A model generated the notes under the pieces. That model saw only the letters and a program-made list of their open reading frames with translations. It was not told the DNA's origin and ran no database searches. A stretch of 51,343 nucleotides of DNA from Anaerolineales bacterium (GTDB lineage: Bacteria > Chloroflexota > Anaerolineae > Anaerolineales > UBA4823): contig JAFGQI010000066.1 in the NCBI GenBank assembly GCA_016935755.1, positions 1-51,343 of the forward strand. The letters are read 5' to 3'. Every line of letters starts with the position of its first letter. The first letter of the stretch is position 1. Positions 1 through 8,830 of the stretch are shown piece by piece. Made by a program: the position numbers and the translations under genes.

Positions 1-18
1 ATGTGGGGGGTTTAGGTT

Positions 19-53
19 ATTTCCCACTTGAAATCGGGCATCAAGTGGGAAAT
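19..53. repeat. 13-bp perfect inverted repeat (hairpin)
   Basis: The arms at 19-31 and 41-53 are exact reverse complements (ATTTCCCACTTGA and its complement) around a 9-nt loop, followed by TAAAAAT. It could be a terminator of a gene left of the window or a mobile-hairpin remnant. There is no T-run of the usual length. The rest of 1-248 shows no convincing gene. Confidence 0.6.
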
Positions 54-248
54 TAAAAATGGCCTTTCTTCTTTTCGGACAGCCCCTACCAACCCAAAGC
101 TAAAAAGCCAAAATATCTATCTACTACGATCCCACGCAGCTGCACTGCCGTGCGAACGCGCCATTCGTTAACTCAACAGCCAGTATAGCGCCGTTTGGGG
201 TAGAGGGCAAGAGGATTGCAGTGCCTCCCGGCAGGCTGAAGCCGCCAG

Positions 249-860
249 CTAAGCTTGCCGGGGATGCCTGCCCCGGGCATACTCCTCCGCCGCCAGCAGA
301 TCCTCTGGCGTGTTGATGTTCCAAAAGCTGATCCCTTGTGGATCATGCTCGGCTATTTCTTGCTCCGATAACCGCTGCACAGCGACCTGCTCGTACCAGG
401 CATCCGCCCGCCATTTCCCTGCCTCCAGCGCCTGGCGGATGGCGGGCAGGCAGGTCGCCCGGCGGTAAACCGCGTGGAAAGGCTGCATGCCTGTGGCAGT
501 CTGCGGGATGGCGAGATCGGCCTGTGTGGTCAGGAGCAGATCGAGTCCGGCCCGCAGAAGCTGCGGATTGGCGAAGGGCATGTCGCAGGCCACCACTGCC
601 ACGAAGGGTTGCGCTGCCGCGCTCAAGGCCGTATACAGCCCGCCCAGCGCGCCTCGGCCGGGGATCAGGTCAGGTTCCAGGCGCAGCTTCAAAAAGCCAT
701 AGCTCTGCGGGTGGTTGGTGGTGATCAGGATTTCGTCTGCGATGGGGGCCAGGCGGCCAGTCACGCGCTGGATGAGGGGCTGACCCAGGAAGGGAACCAG
801 CCCCTTATCTTGCCCCATGCGGCGCGATTCGCCGCCAGCCTGTATGGCAACCGTAAGCAT
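249..860 (-). CDS. mobA: Molybdenum cofactor guanylyltransferase MobA
   Basis: This enzyme transfers GMP from GTP to molybdopterin to make the guanine-dinucleotide form of the molybdenum cofactor in the cytoplasm. The protein (203 aa) begins MLTVAIQAGGESRRMGQDKG, the nucleotidyltransferase signature GGxSxRMGxDK of the MobA/GlmU-type fold. Later motifs include an RGALGGL segment and VACDMPF, which holds the metal-binding Asp. An in-frame start further upstream (codon ending at 938) would add 26 unconserved residues and overlap the divergent gene, so I take the ATG at 860. A TATAAT on the minus strand at 867-872 lies only 6 nt before this ATG and no Shine-Dalgarno is present, so the transcript may be leaderless. 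No molybdoenzyme or other moa/moe gene is in the window. Confidence 0.92.
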   Translation of the reverse strand: MLTVAIQAGGESRRMGQDKGLVPFLGQPLIQRVTGRLAPIADEILITTNHPQSYGFLKLRLEPDLIPGRGALGGLYTALSAAAQPFVAVVACDMPFANPQLLRAGLDLLLTTQADLAIPQTATGMQPFHAVYRRATCLPAIRQALEAGKWRADAWYEQVAVQRLSEQEIAEHDPQGISFWNINTPEDLLAAEEYARGRHPRQA

Positions 861-866
861 GGTATG

Positions 867-874
867 ATTATAAT
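867..874. promoter_or_regulatory. Palindromic -10 element shared by divergent mobA and radical SAM gene
   Basis: ATTATAAT is its own reverse complement, so it provides TATAAT at 869-874 on plus and at 867-872 on minus. The minus copy sits 6 nt from the mobA ATG; the plus copy is 33 nt before the ATG at 908. The -35 regions are weak on both strands (TTTGTC on minus at 890-895). The assignment rests on the -10 match and the divergent gene arrangement. Confidence 0.5.
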
Positions 875-907
875 ATGTCCGCGCCTGCGGACAAAGGAGT
901 GTGTGTG

Positions 908-2065
908 ATGAACCCTCACCCTGGCGAAAGTAAATCAACCACCCTGGCAGACATCCTGGATCAGCTGACCGTTGAAGGCGAGCTGTACGAAAAGCTCGAT
1001 CCAGAGCCTGGTTCGACAGAGAAGGCGGTGCGCTGTTTTGCCTGCGGGCATCGCTGCCTGATCCGGGAGGGCCGGCGCGGCATCTGCCAGGTGCGCTTCA
1101 ACCGGGGCGGAACGCTCTATGTGCCCTGGGGCTACGTGGCGGCTCTGCAGGTTGACCCCATCGAGAAAAAGCCGTTTTTCCATCTCCTGCCCGGCGCCAA
1201 CGCGCTGACCTTTGGCATGTTGGGCTGCGATTTCCACTGCGAATACTGCCAGAACCACCTCACCTCCCAGGCGCTGCGTGACCCGCGCTCGGATATGGCC
1301 CTCTCGCTGATCCGGCGCATTTCCCCCGAGCAGATCATCGCTGTCGCCCGCCGCGGCGGCGCCCAGATCGTAGCTTCTTCCTACAACGAGCCCCTGATCA
1401 CCTCCGAATGGGCGGTGGGGATTTTCAAGCTGGCCCAACAGGCCGGGATGAAGTGCGTCTATGTCTCCAATGGCAACGCCACGCCCGAAGCGCTGGAATA
1501 TCTGCGCCCCTACCTGGTGGGGTATAAAATTGACCTGAAGACCATGCAGGATCGCCAGTACCGCCAGTTGGGCGGCGTACTGCAGCATGTGCTGGACAGC
1601 ATCCGGCTTGCCAAAGAGATGGGCCTGTGGGTGGAAGTGGTCACCCTGGTGGTGCCTGGCTTTAATGACAGCACGGATGAGCTGATGGATGCCGCCCGCT
1701 TTATCGCCTCGGTCTCAGCGGATATCCCCTGGCATGTGACTGCCTTCCACCCGGACTACAAGCTGCTCGATCAGCCGCCCACCTCCATCAAAACCCTGAT
1801 CCGCGCCGCCGAGATCGGCCAGGAGGCCGGGCTGCACTATGTCTATGCCGGCAATATCCCCGGACGGGTGGGCGAATATGAGAGCACTTACTGCCCCAAC
1901 TGTCACACGCCGCTGGTTGAACGCTACAGCTATGTCATCCGCGCTTACCACATTACCGCCCAGGGCACCTGCCCCAAATGCGGCGCAGCCGTTCCGGGCG
2001 TCTGGAGCGATAAACCAGGCGATGTCAACCTGGAGGGGTTTGGCCTGCCCCGCCTGGTGCTGTAA
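908..2065 (+). CDS. amrS: AmmeMemoRadiSam-system radical SAM enzyme
   Basis: This is a radical SAM protein of the PflA-like group named for co-occurrence with AMMECR1 and MEMO1 homologues; its reaction is not established. The protein (385 aa) has an N-terminal Cys cluster (CFACGHRC...GIC), the radical SAM motif CDFHCEYC that ligates the 4Fe-4S cluster, and a C-terminal rubredoxin-like pair CPNC...CPKC that probably binds zinc or iron. The ATG at 908 is preferred over an in-frame codon at 875 because AAAGGAG at 893-899 lies 8 nt before it. Neither the AMMECR1 nor the MEMO1 partner is within the window. It ends 5 nt before the convergent acetyltransferase gene. Confidence 0.85.
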   Translation: MNPHPGESKSTTLADILDQLTVEGELYEKLDPEPGSTEKAVRCFACGHRCLIREGRRGICQVRFNRGGTLYVPWGYVAALQVDPIEKKPFFHLLPGANALTFGMLGCDFHCEYCQNHLTSQALRDPRSDMALSLIRRISPEQIIAVARRGGAQIVASSYNEPLITSEWAVGIFKLAQQAGMKCVYVSNGNATPEALEYLRPYLVGYKIDLKTMQDRQYRQLGGVLQHVLDSIRLAKEMGLWVEVVTLVVPGFNDSTDELMDAARFIASVSADIPWHVTAFHPDYKLLDQPPTSIKTLIRAAEIGQEAGLHYVYAGNIPGRVGEYESTYCPNCHTPLVERYSYVIRAYHITAQGTCPKCGAAVPGVWSDKPGDVNLEGFGLPRLVL

Positions 2066-2069
2066 TGAC

Positions 2070-3143
2070 TCAGGTTGCGCTGCGGCGCACGACTGCCCGC
2101 ACGATGTAGCGGTTGATGCCCCCAAAGCGGTATTTATAATCTTCATCGCCGCGCATGAAGTCGAAGGTCAGGCGCTGGTTTTCGTTGGCCCACTTCAGCA
2201 GATGCCCCAGCAGCACCCAGCCCGGCGAGAGCTCACGCAGTTCGAAGTTCAGCCCGGAATTGTAGACCCAGATGTGCCCGGCGTAGTCGAAGTTCAGGTA
2301 GCTTGCAGCCTTCACCCCGCCGATCTCCAGAAAAGCCAGCTGCAGCCAGCCAGCCTGGAAGGCTGCCTGGGCAGCCGCGTGCATCTGGGCGCGCATCAAG
2401 GGCGTCAGGAAGCGTTCTTTCTCCGCGTCCCTGGCCATCAGGCTGAGAAAATCTTCCACCTCGGCCTCTAACGAATTCGCCTCCAGGTGGCGTTCCTCCC
2501 CGCCGGTGATATACCAGCGCACCGGCACAGGATTCTCCTCGGCGCGGCGCATCTTGCGCCGGATTTCGTGGCGCTGCTTTTTGTCTATCCCTGCCAGGTA
2601 GATTTCCCAATCGCCAGGCAGGGCGATATGCGGGCAGGGCTGCAGCCGCTCCTGGGCGTAGCTCCAGCCGCTCCGCTCCGCCGCTTCTTTCAGCGCCGGC
2701 AGGGTGGGGGAGGTCTCCGGGATGTTGTACCAGTCCAGCGCCTGCCAGGCTGGCGCCTGGTCAGAATCAAGCCATGCGAACAGGGCAGCGACAAAGATGG
2801 TCAGGTCCGCTGGCCCTACCACCAGATCCAGATAATCGGATATTTCAATGCTCCCCAACAGCAGCAAGGCCGGCTCGCCCTGGTGGTTTTGGGCGAAAAA
2901 CAGCGGCGCCGCGCCGGTGAGTCGGTTGTCCTGGTCAAAGCCAGCCACAACACACAGCTGCGGCTGCATAGAACCTGCTCCCGCCGGGCTCCATTCGCCC
3001 CCGCCCAGGGTCTGCCACCAGGCGCGCAGGTATTCATGTCGCAAAAACGGCACGTGACTTGCACTGCAACAGGCAAGCAGATCGTTCCAATCGCTCGCCA
3101 GTTCGTCGAATGCCGGTAGGGTTGTGATGGTTCTCAGCTGCAT
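2070..3143 (-). CDS. GNAT-fold acetyltransferase of the CelD/FemAB-like group
   Basis: The protein (357 aa) resembles the Acetyltransf_6 (BioF2-like/CelD) family, cytoplasmic acyl- or aminoacyl-transferases often linked to exopolysaccharide or cell-wall modification. Visible features are the N-terminal module with HEYLRAWWQT, the basic helix KKQRHEIRRKMRRAEENP that starts the second GNAT module, and a C-terminal FDFMRGDEDYKYRFG segment typical of this group. The substrate cannot be read from the sequence. The start at 3143 has GAGGA 5-9 nt upstream; an in-frame codon at 3170 lacks this. It stands alone between convergent and divergent neighbours, so context gives no further hint. Confidence 0.75.
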   Translation of the reverse strand: MQLRTITTLPAFDELASDWNDLLACCSASHVPFLRHEYLRAWWQTLGGGEWSPAGAGSMQPQLCVVAGFDQDNRLTGAAPLFFAQNHQGEPALLLLGSIEISDYLDLVVGPADLTIFVAALFAWLDSDQAPAWQALDWYNIPETSPTLPALKEAAERSGWSYAQERLQPCPHIALPGDWEIYLAGIDKKQRHEIRRKMRRAEENPVPVRWYITGGEERHLEANSLEAEVEDFLSLMARDAEKERFLTPLMRAQMHAAAQAAFQAGWLQLAFLEIGGVKAASYLNFDYAGHIWVYNSGLNFELRELSPGWVLLGHLLKWANENQRLTFDFMRGDEDYKYRFGGINRYIVRAVVRRSAT

Positions 3144-3260
3144 AATTCCTCGGGTCAACCTATGGATCACGAAGCAGCCATCCCAGGCTTCTCCGCTTGA
3201 GCTGTTGCACAGAACCAGCCTAGGAGATATCCGTTGGATGTCCTGATAAAAGCTTCGCCC

Positions 3261-3289
3261 TTACTGTGCATGCATTTTACCAGTATAAT
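3261..3289 (+). promoter_or_regulatory. Promoter of the PP2C-like/propeller gene
   Basis: A consensus TATAAT at 3284-3289 stands 17 bp after a weak -35 (TTACTG, 3261-3266). Initiation near 3296 would give a leader of about 36 nt, fitting the ATG at 3332. Confidence 0.55.
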
Positions 3290-3331
3290 GTCATCAGCGG
3301 CGCTTTCTACCGCCAAGGGATTGTATCGCTC

Positions 3332-5572
3332 ATGCCTGCTCAGCTTGATTTAAACCTGATACCCTTAGCCCGCTCTGCCGGGACGGATTACCCGGAACTG
3401 CTCGGGCTGCATGTGGCTGAGCCGCCGCGCAAACTGGCGCGCGGCCGCAGCCAGGATCGTCTGGTGCTCTACTTGGCAATTGCAGGCAACGCTCCGCTGG
3501 CGCCTGGCAAACAGGAGCAGCTCCTGGCTGACCTGGCGAAGCTGTATTACGACACCCCTGGCTCGGTTACCTCCGCCTTGCGGGCTGTTGGCGAGGAACT
3601 CAACCGCCTGCTCCTGGAGCGCAATCTGCGCCTGACCAGCAGCAGCCGCCAGGGGGTCGGCTTGCTGGCGATGCTGGTGCTGCGCGATCAGCAGGCTTAC
3701 CTGAGCCACTCCGGACCGCTGCATTCCTTCCTGGTCACTTCGGATGAGACCCGCGAATTCTACCAGCCCGATCTGGAAGGTATGGCGTTGGGCCAGAGCC
3801 GCTCCACGCCCTTGAGCTTTTTCCAGCTGGTCATTAAACCAAATGATACCCTCATCCTGGCTGCCCAGCCTTCTGCGGGCTGGAATACCGCCGCCTTGTC
3901 CGGCATTCAAGGGCAGGGGCCGGAAAGCCTGCGCCGCCGGTTGACAGGCCGGGCCGATCTGGATCTGAACGCGGTTGTGGTGCAGTTCAAACCGGGGACG
4001 GGGAAGCATTATATCCACAGCGTGCAAAATGCGGCTGCTGTTCCTGTTTCGGAAGCCAAACTGGCACAACCCGCACAGGTGGCGCTGCCCCTGGCAGATG
4101 AGCCGGAGATGCTCTCTGCCGAGACCCTTTCACCGCCAGAGCAGCCATTGACCGATGTACGCCCGGTTGGTGGACATCCGGCGGCTGCAGCCGGCGAGGT
4201 TTCGGCGCTGCCGCCCCACCGGCGTCCGGCAGGGGCGCCCAGGAGAGCAGGATCGCCTCTGCAGCCGCTGTGGAAGTTCCTGGTGACGGTTGGAACACCC
4301 ATTCTGATGGCTTTACGCCGCTCGGGCCAGTTCCTCCGCACGCTTCTGGGCCGTTTGCTGCCAGAAGAAGCCTTTGCCGCCGTACCCTCCACCGTGATGG
4401 CTTTCGTTGCCCTGGCTGTCCCGGTGATAATTGTCACCATTGCCAGCGCGGCCTATTTTCAGCTCGGCCGCGCCGCCCAGTACGAAATCTATTACAACCA
4501 AGCCAGGAAAATGGCCGCCCAGGCTGCTGGCCAGACCGACCTGATCGCCCGCCGTTCTGCCTGGGATACGACTGTGCAGATCATCCAACAGGCGGAAAAA
4601 TATGACATCACGCCAGAAACGCAGGCTCTCCGCCAGCAGGCTCAGCAGGAGCTGGATGCGCTCGATCTGGTGCAGCGGGTCGACTACCTGCCTGCGGTAG
4701 TTGGCGGCCTGCCCCAGGGGATCAACGTGATCCGCATGGCCATCTCGGTGGACGATCTGTATTTGCTGGATGGCAGCAGCGGCAGCGTGCTGCGCCTGAG
4801 AACGACCAGTCGCGGGTATGAGGTCGATCCGACATTCCAATGCGGCCCTTCTGGCACACAGGTATCGCTGATTGGCCCGATTGTGGATATTCTGCCCTGG
4901 CCAGCCGGATTTGATCCGCCAGCCAGCTTGTTGGCTGCGGATGCCAGCGGGAATCTGCTCTTTTGTTTGCCGGGTGTGAATCCTACCTATGACAGGCTCC
5001 TGTCCTCAGAAGGCTCCAATTGGGGGAAGCTGGTGGGCATCACCCAAGATGCAGGCGATCTCTATGCGCTGGATTCACTCACCAACGCGGTCTGGATATA
5101 TTGGGGCGGCAAAATTGTCCCGAACCCTTCCCCCTTCTTTTTACCGGCCACTCAAATCCCGGCGCTGCAGGATGTCATCGATCTGGTGGTCAATGGCAAT
5201 GAGCTGTACCTGCTGCGCTCAGATGGGCGGGTCACCCTGTGCAATTACACCGCAAACGAGCAGGTGAAATATCCTTGCTCTGATCCGCCATTCATCGATT
5301 TCCGCCCGGGACGCGAGAACTTGCCGATGGCGCTGGCTGCTCCGTTTGTGCAGGTGCTGGCTTCCTCCCCACCTGATCCCTCTCTGTTTTTGCTTGAGCC
5401 GAAGAGCCAGGCGATTTTCCATTTCAGCTTCCGCAACCTGGCCTTTCAAAGGCAGTATCTGCCATTAAAGACAGTCGCCGAAGGCCCCGTGACGGCCTTT
5501 CTGGTGCATGCCAGCGAGCGCATGATCTTCCTGGCGATTGGCAACCAGGTCTTCTACGGCGCGCTGCCCTGA
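3332..5572 (+). CDS. Membrane protein with degenerate PP2C-like domain and propeller-like C-terminus
   Basis: The protein (746 aa) has three parts. Residues about 20-225 follow the PP2C (PPM) phosphatase pattern (an NRLLLERN-like helix, QGVGLLAMLVL, then HSGP where active enzymes have GDS), but the metal-binding Asp of the DGxGG, GDS and SDG motifs is absent, so it is probably catalytically dead. A Pro/Ala-rich linker follows, then one hydrophobic helix (about residues 350-378, TVMAFVALAVPVIIVTIAS). The rest is a beta-rich extracytoplasmic region with repeated 'DLYLLDGSSGSVLRL'-like strands, reminiscent of a propeller. AAGGGA at 3315-3320 supports the ATG at 3332. It is convergent with a complete PP2C gene and an FHA gene, suggesting a role in phosphothreonine signalling. 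The function is inferred only. Confidence 0.7.
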   Translation: MPAQLDLNLIPLARSAGTDYPELLGLHVAEPPRKLARGRSQDRLVLYLAIAGNAPLAPGKQEQLLADLAKLYYDTPGSVTSALRAVGEELNRLLLERNLRLTSSSRQGVGLLAMLVLRDQQAYLSHSGPLHSFLVTSDETREFYQPDLEGMALGQSRSTPLSFFQLVIKPNDTLILAAQPSAGWNTAALSGIQGQGPESLRRRLTGRADLDLNAVVVQFKPGTGKHYIHSVQNAAAVPVSEAKLAQPAQVALPLADEPEMLSAETLSPPEQPLTDVRPVGGHPAAAAGEVSALPPHRRPAGAPRRAGSPLQPLWKFLVTVGTPILMALRRSGQFLRTLLGRLLPEEAFAAVPSTVMAFVALAVPVIIVTIASAAYFQLGRAAQYEIYYNQARKMAAQAAGQTDLIARRSAWDTTVQIIQQAEKYDITPETQALRQQAQQELDALDLVQRVDYLPAVVGGLPQGINVIRMAISVDDLYLLDGSSGSVLRLRTTSRGYEVDPTFQCGPSGTQVSLIGPIVDILPWPAGFDPPASLLAADASGNLLFCLPGVNPTYDRLLSSEGSNWGKLVGITQDAGDLYALDSLTNAVWIYWGGKIVPNPSPFFLPATQIPALQDVIDLVVNGNELYLLRSDGRVTLCNYTANEQVKYPCSDPPFIDFRPGRENLPMALAAPFVQVLASSPPDPSLFLLEPKSQAIFHFSFRNLAFQRQYLPLKTVAEGPVTAFLVHASERMIFLAIGNQVFYGALP

Positions 5573-5585
5573 TGAGCCGGTCGAC

Positions 5586-6743
5586 TCAAGGGCTGGTTGT
5601 GTTGGTGGGCCAGGGGGTATAGGTAGGCGCGGCGGTTTCCTGGACGGAGGGGGAAGCGTTCGGCTGTACCTCAGGTGTATTCAGCACGGGGGGCGGCTGG
5701 AGGGGAGTGATCACCTGGGTGGCAGGCAAGATGGCAGGTGAACTCGCTTGTGGAGCACCGGTCATGGTGGCTGCAGGCCGGTCAGATAGCCGGTTCAAGA
5801 GCAGGTAAGCTCCACCAGCCAGCAGGGCAATGATCACGATAGACACTAACCCGATGACCAGGCAGGTCGGCTTTGCCAGTCTGCCGCGCTGGGCTGGCGC
5901 GACAAAGCTGACCGCAGCCTCGGCGGCTGGTATCTGCAAAGCAATGATGGTGATATTATCGTGCCCGCCGCGCTGGTTGGCCAGGTTAATCAAGTTTTGA
6001 ACGGCTTCATCCTGTTTCTGCGGCTGCAGACCGGCGGGTAAGGATGAAAGGATTTCGGCGGGGCTGACCAGATCGGTTAATCCGTCGCTGCATAACACCA
6101 GCTGGTCGCCCGGCAGCAGGTTCATCCCTTGATTCGCCTCGGCCTGTTCATCGCTTTCGCCATCTCGCAGGTGCAGGCGGGTGTCAGCTTCGACGGGCTG
6201 TTTTGATCCCAGATACCGCCGGATGACATGCGCGTTTGGATGCCCACGCGCCTGCTCTGGGGTCAGCAGACCGGCATCCATTGCCTCCTGGATCCAGGTA
6301 TGGTCAGTGGAAATCTGCTGGATAGCCCCGCCCCGCACCAGGTAAATGCGCGAATCGCCCACATTAGCCATATACAGGCGGTCGTCGATGATCCACACAC
6401 AGGCGCAGGTAGCGCCCATGCCCTGCAGTTCCGGGTTTTTCTCGGATTGTTCCAATACCGTCTGGCCGGCTTTTTGGATCGCCTGCCGCATGGTCTGCAG
6501 GGGTGCGGATGCATCGCTGGCGGCGGCTTCCTGGCTGATGATCTCCACCGCCATTTCGGCGGCCACCTCACCCGCCTGGTGACCACCAACGCCATCGCAG
6601 ACGATCGCAAACAGGGCTGGTGTAGGCTGCGCATCACTCAACCGGTAGGCCGAGACCGCGTAGCGGTCTTCATTGTTCTTCCTGTTCATGCCAGGATGGC
6701 TTTTGGCTGAGACGTGCAGGTGAGATCTTTCGGCTGGTATCAC
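5586..6743 (-). CDS. PP2C-family Ser/Thr protein phosphatase with C-terminal membrane anchor
   Basis: This is a metal-dependent phosphoprotein phosphatase (385 aa). The catalytic domain, about residues 10-265, carries all expected motifs: NEDRYAV, CDGVGGHQAGE, ANVGDSRIYL, LCSDGLTDLV and GGHDNITIIAL, so the metal-binding aspartates are present. A hydrophobic helix follows (CLVIGLVSIVIIALLAGGAYLLL), then a Pro/Thr/Ser-rich tail placed outside. The catalytic domain therefore faces the cytoplasm. The start is a GTG overlapping the stop of the upstream vWA/FHA gene (GTGA), indicating translational coupling. It probably removes phosphate from targets of a Ser/Thr kinase not encoded in this window. 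Confidence 0.9.
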   Translation of the reverse strand: MIPAERSHLHVSAKSHPGMNRKNNEDRYAVSAYRLSDAQPTPALFAIVCDGVGGHQAGEVAAEMAVEIISQEAAASDASAPLQTMRQAIQKAGQTVLEQSEKNPELQGMGATCACVWIIDDRLYMANVGDSRIYLVRGGAIQQISTDHTWIQEAMDAGLLTPEQARGHPNAHVIRRYLGSKQPVEADTRLHLRDGESDEQAEANQGMNLLPGDQLVLCSDGLTDLVSPAEILSSLPAGLQPQKQDEAVQNLINLANQRGGHDNITIIALQIPAAEAAVSFVAPAQRGRLAKPTCLVIGLVSIVIIALLAGGAYLLLNRLSDRPAATMTGAPQASSPAILPATQVITPLQPPPVLNTPEVQPNASPSVQETAAPTYTPWPTNTTSP

Positions 6744-8791
6744 GACTGCCGCTCCTCTGAAGTATCAGTTTCGTCCGGTTTCATTTCGCCCGCGGCGCTC
6801 TTCACCGCTAAGGTTTGCAATGTTACCACTGGTTTGCGTACTTTGCCAGGCTTCCGCAAGGTGAAGCGGAAACCAACCCGACCGATATGGATCAAATCGC
6901 CATGTTCAAGTTTCATCCCGCTTTGAGAAACCGGGGCGTAGTTGATCCAGGTGCCTGCGATTGAACCTTCATCCGAAAGACGGATAGCGCCATCATCGCT
7001 GCGCACCAGCCTGGCATGCAGTGGTTCGATAGAGGGATCATCCAGCACCAGCGTAACCTGGTTCGGATTGCTCCCCAGGGTCACTTCATCCGTACTGATT
7101 GGCATTGGTGGAGCATCAGATGGCTCATCTGCTTCTGAGATTTTACTGAGAAAAGCGTATGCTTTTGGGGTGATATGCCGCTGCGGCCACTGCAGGCGGT
7201 TCACCCAGCCCGGGCGGTGTGAACTGGCTGGCTCTTCTTGCACAACTACAGGCTCGGTGACCGGATCCACACCACGGCGTTTCTGGCGTCCTGCCCGCGT
7301 GACGCCCGGGCGAAGCTGCCCGCCGAGCACCAATACCAGCAGCAGAATTGCCCCGGTCAGCAATACTGCCAGCATAATCAGGATAGGAAGATTGCGCCGG
7401 ACAACTGCCCAGACATCCAGCCTGGATTTTTCTACTGTAATACGCACAGGCAGTTCAATGCTGCTGCCAACCAGCCCCAGCGAGTCCCAGGCCTGCACTT
7501 GAATCTGATGAGTTCCGCTGTTCAGATAGCTTTCAACGTTCCAGGCGAATTGATCGTAGGGTGGTTCAATGTTCTCGGCGACGATGACGCCATCCACCAA
7601 CAGCGCTGAACGGCTGATGGTACGTTTGCGCCCATCGGGAAAATCAAAGACTACCTGCAGGCTCTGCTCTTTGGGCTCATAACCCGCCAGCGGTTCAGAG
7701 CCTGAACTGTTCTCTTGATCGCTGAGCGCCCCGGTATTCGTCCCTGTTGCAGGCTGGCTTTCCGATAGGATCACCGCTTTCCTCAGTATCTCGATCGGTG
7801 GGTTGACGAAGGCTGGCTGTGGGGGCAGAAGCTCGAGGGTAAAGTTTTTGGGGGATGACTCAAACTGCTCCACCCCAATCTGCACCTGCGCTATGACCTG
7901 GTGGTCGCCAGAACTCCGGATCGCGGATTGGTATCTCAGCTGGTAGATGCGGCGCATCGACGCCAGGAACTCTTCGGGGTCGGGCAGTGTTTCAGCGCCG
8001 GAATAAGTCAGGATCTGACCTCCGGTCTGCTCTGCCAGATCGGTCAGGCGCTTCATCCCAACGGTCGGAAAGGTCCCCGCGGATGATACCATCCAGACAT
8101 AGATCACAACCCCTTGCTGCTGGGCTTGAGAGATCAGGCTTTCGAGCGCCTGGCTGGCTTGCGTATCGGGGGCAGGGGTGATGAACAGCACAACTCTGCT
8201 CATCCCAGGACGAGGGGGAACATCCGAAGCCAGGTTCACCGCCCGGAATAATGTATCCAGACTCGGATTGGCTGACCGTGCGTTCACCTGATCGCTCTGC
8301 AAGACCTCCAGCCACTCTGCTGGATCGGGTGTGTGGCTGATTTCTTTTCCGCCGGTGATAATCAGGCTTAAGTCATCCAGCGTTGAACCCATGCGATTGG
8401 AAGCCCAGCCAGCCAGATGCTGTTTGACAAAGTCGTAGCGTGATACGCCCTGGTTGTCACGTACTCCCAACGCTGGGCCCGGGTTGAGCGCAGTGACGAA
8501 TTGAACCCCCGGATTCATCTCGATCAATTCAGTGATGGGCAGGATGTTACCATCTTCAATGATGCGCACATGGTCTGTCTGCAGCCCCTTGATAAAACCG
8601 CCTCTCCCATCGTCAACATCCAGATACGCCTCCACCTGCGGGAAATTTTCCAGATCAGGCGCGCCAAGGTCGGCGCGGCTTGTCCCCTGCGCGCTGGCAG
8701 GAACCGGGAGCAGCAGCAGGCATAATAACAGGCTGATAACTGGTGAAATAAGCGCCGAACGCAAATGTGCCAGGTTTATTCTACGTGGCAT
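6740..8791 (-). CDS. vWA-like/FHA-domain membrane protein
   Basis: The protein (683 aa) starts with a signal sequence (LISPVISLLLCLLLLPVPASA), followed by an extracytoplasmic region with a von Willebrand A-like alternating pattern (VVLFITPAPDT, GVVIYVWMV) but no clear DxSxS metal site. A second beta-rich segment contains DFPDGRKRTISRSALLVDG. A transmembrane helix (ILIMLAVLLTGAILLLVLVL) leads to a cytoplasmic FHA domain (VTLGSNPNQVTLVLDDPSI...H...GTWIN) that would bind phosphothreonine. It is translationally coupled to the PP2C gene. I place the start at 8791: no Shine-Dalgarno is visible there, but TACAAT on the minus strand lies 6 nt upstream, suggesting a leaderless mRNA. An alternative start is the codon ending at 8821. 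Confidence 0.8.
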   Translation of the reverse strand: MPRRINLAHLRSALISPVISLLLCLLLLPVPASAQGTSRADLGAPDLENFPQVEAYLDVDDGRGGFIKGLQTDHVRIIEDGNILPITELIEMNPGVQFVTALNPGPALGVRDNQGVSRYDFVKQHLAGWASNRMGSTLDDLSLIITGGKEISHTPDPAEWLEVLQSDQVNARSANPSLDTLFRAVNLASDVPPRPGMSRVVLFITPAPDTQASQALESLISQAQQQGVVIYVWMVSSAGTFPTVGMKRLTDLAEQTGGQILTYSGAETLPDPEEFLASMRRIYQLRYQSAIRSSGDHQVIAQVQIGVEQFESSPKNFTLELLPPQPAFVNPPIEILRKAVILSESQPATGTNTGALSDQENSSGSEPLAGYEPKEQSLQVVFDFPDGRKRTISRSALLVDGVIVAENIEPPYDQFAWNVESYLNSGTHQIQVQAWDSLGLVGSSIELPVRITVEKSRLDVWAVVRRNLPILIMLAVLLTGAILLLVLVLGGQLRPGVTRAGRQKRRGVDPVTEPVVVQEEPASSHRPGWVNRLQWPQRHITPKAYAFLSKISEADEPSDAPPMPISTDEVTLGSNPNQVTLVLDDPSIEPLHARLVRSDDGAIRLSDEGSIAGTWINYAPVSQSGMKLEHGDLIHIGRVGFRFTLRKPGKVRKPVVTLQTLAVKSAAGEMKPDETDTSEERQS

Positions 8792-8797
8792 ATCTGA

Positions 8798-8803
8798 ATT
8801 GTA
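8798..8803 (-). promoter_or_regulatory. -10 box (TACAAT) directly upstream of the vWA/FHA gene
   Basis: TACAAT read on minus stands 6 nt before the ATG at 8791, the same spacing as at mobA. The -35 is not clear (TTGTGC with a 14-bp spacer is the nearest). Transcription would begin at or beside the start codon. Confidence 0.4.
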
Positions 8804-8830
8804 GCACAAGAAGTGCAGCACAATCTGGCT

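Noticed and set aside
474-908. Long plus-strand open frame opposite mobA
   Set aside because: It is a shadow of mobA: no family features and no Shine-Dalgarno, while mobA carries clear motifs.
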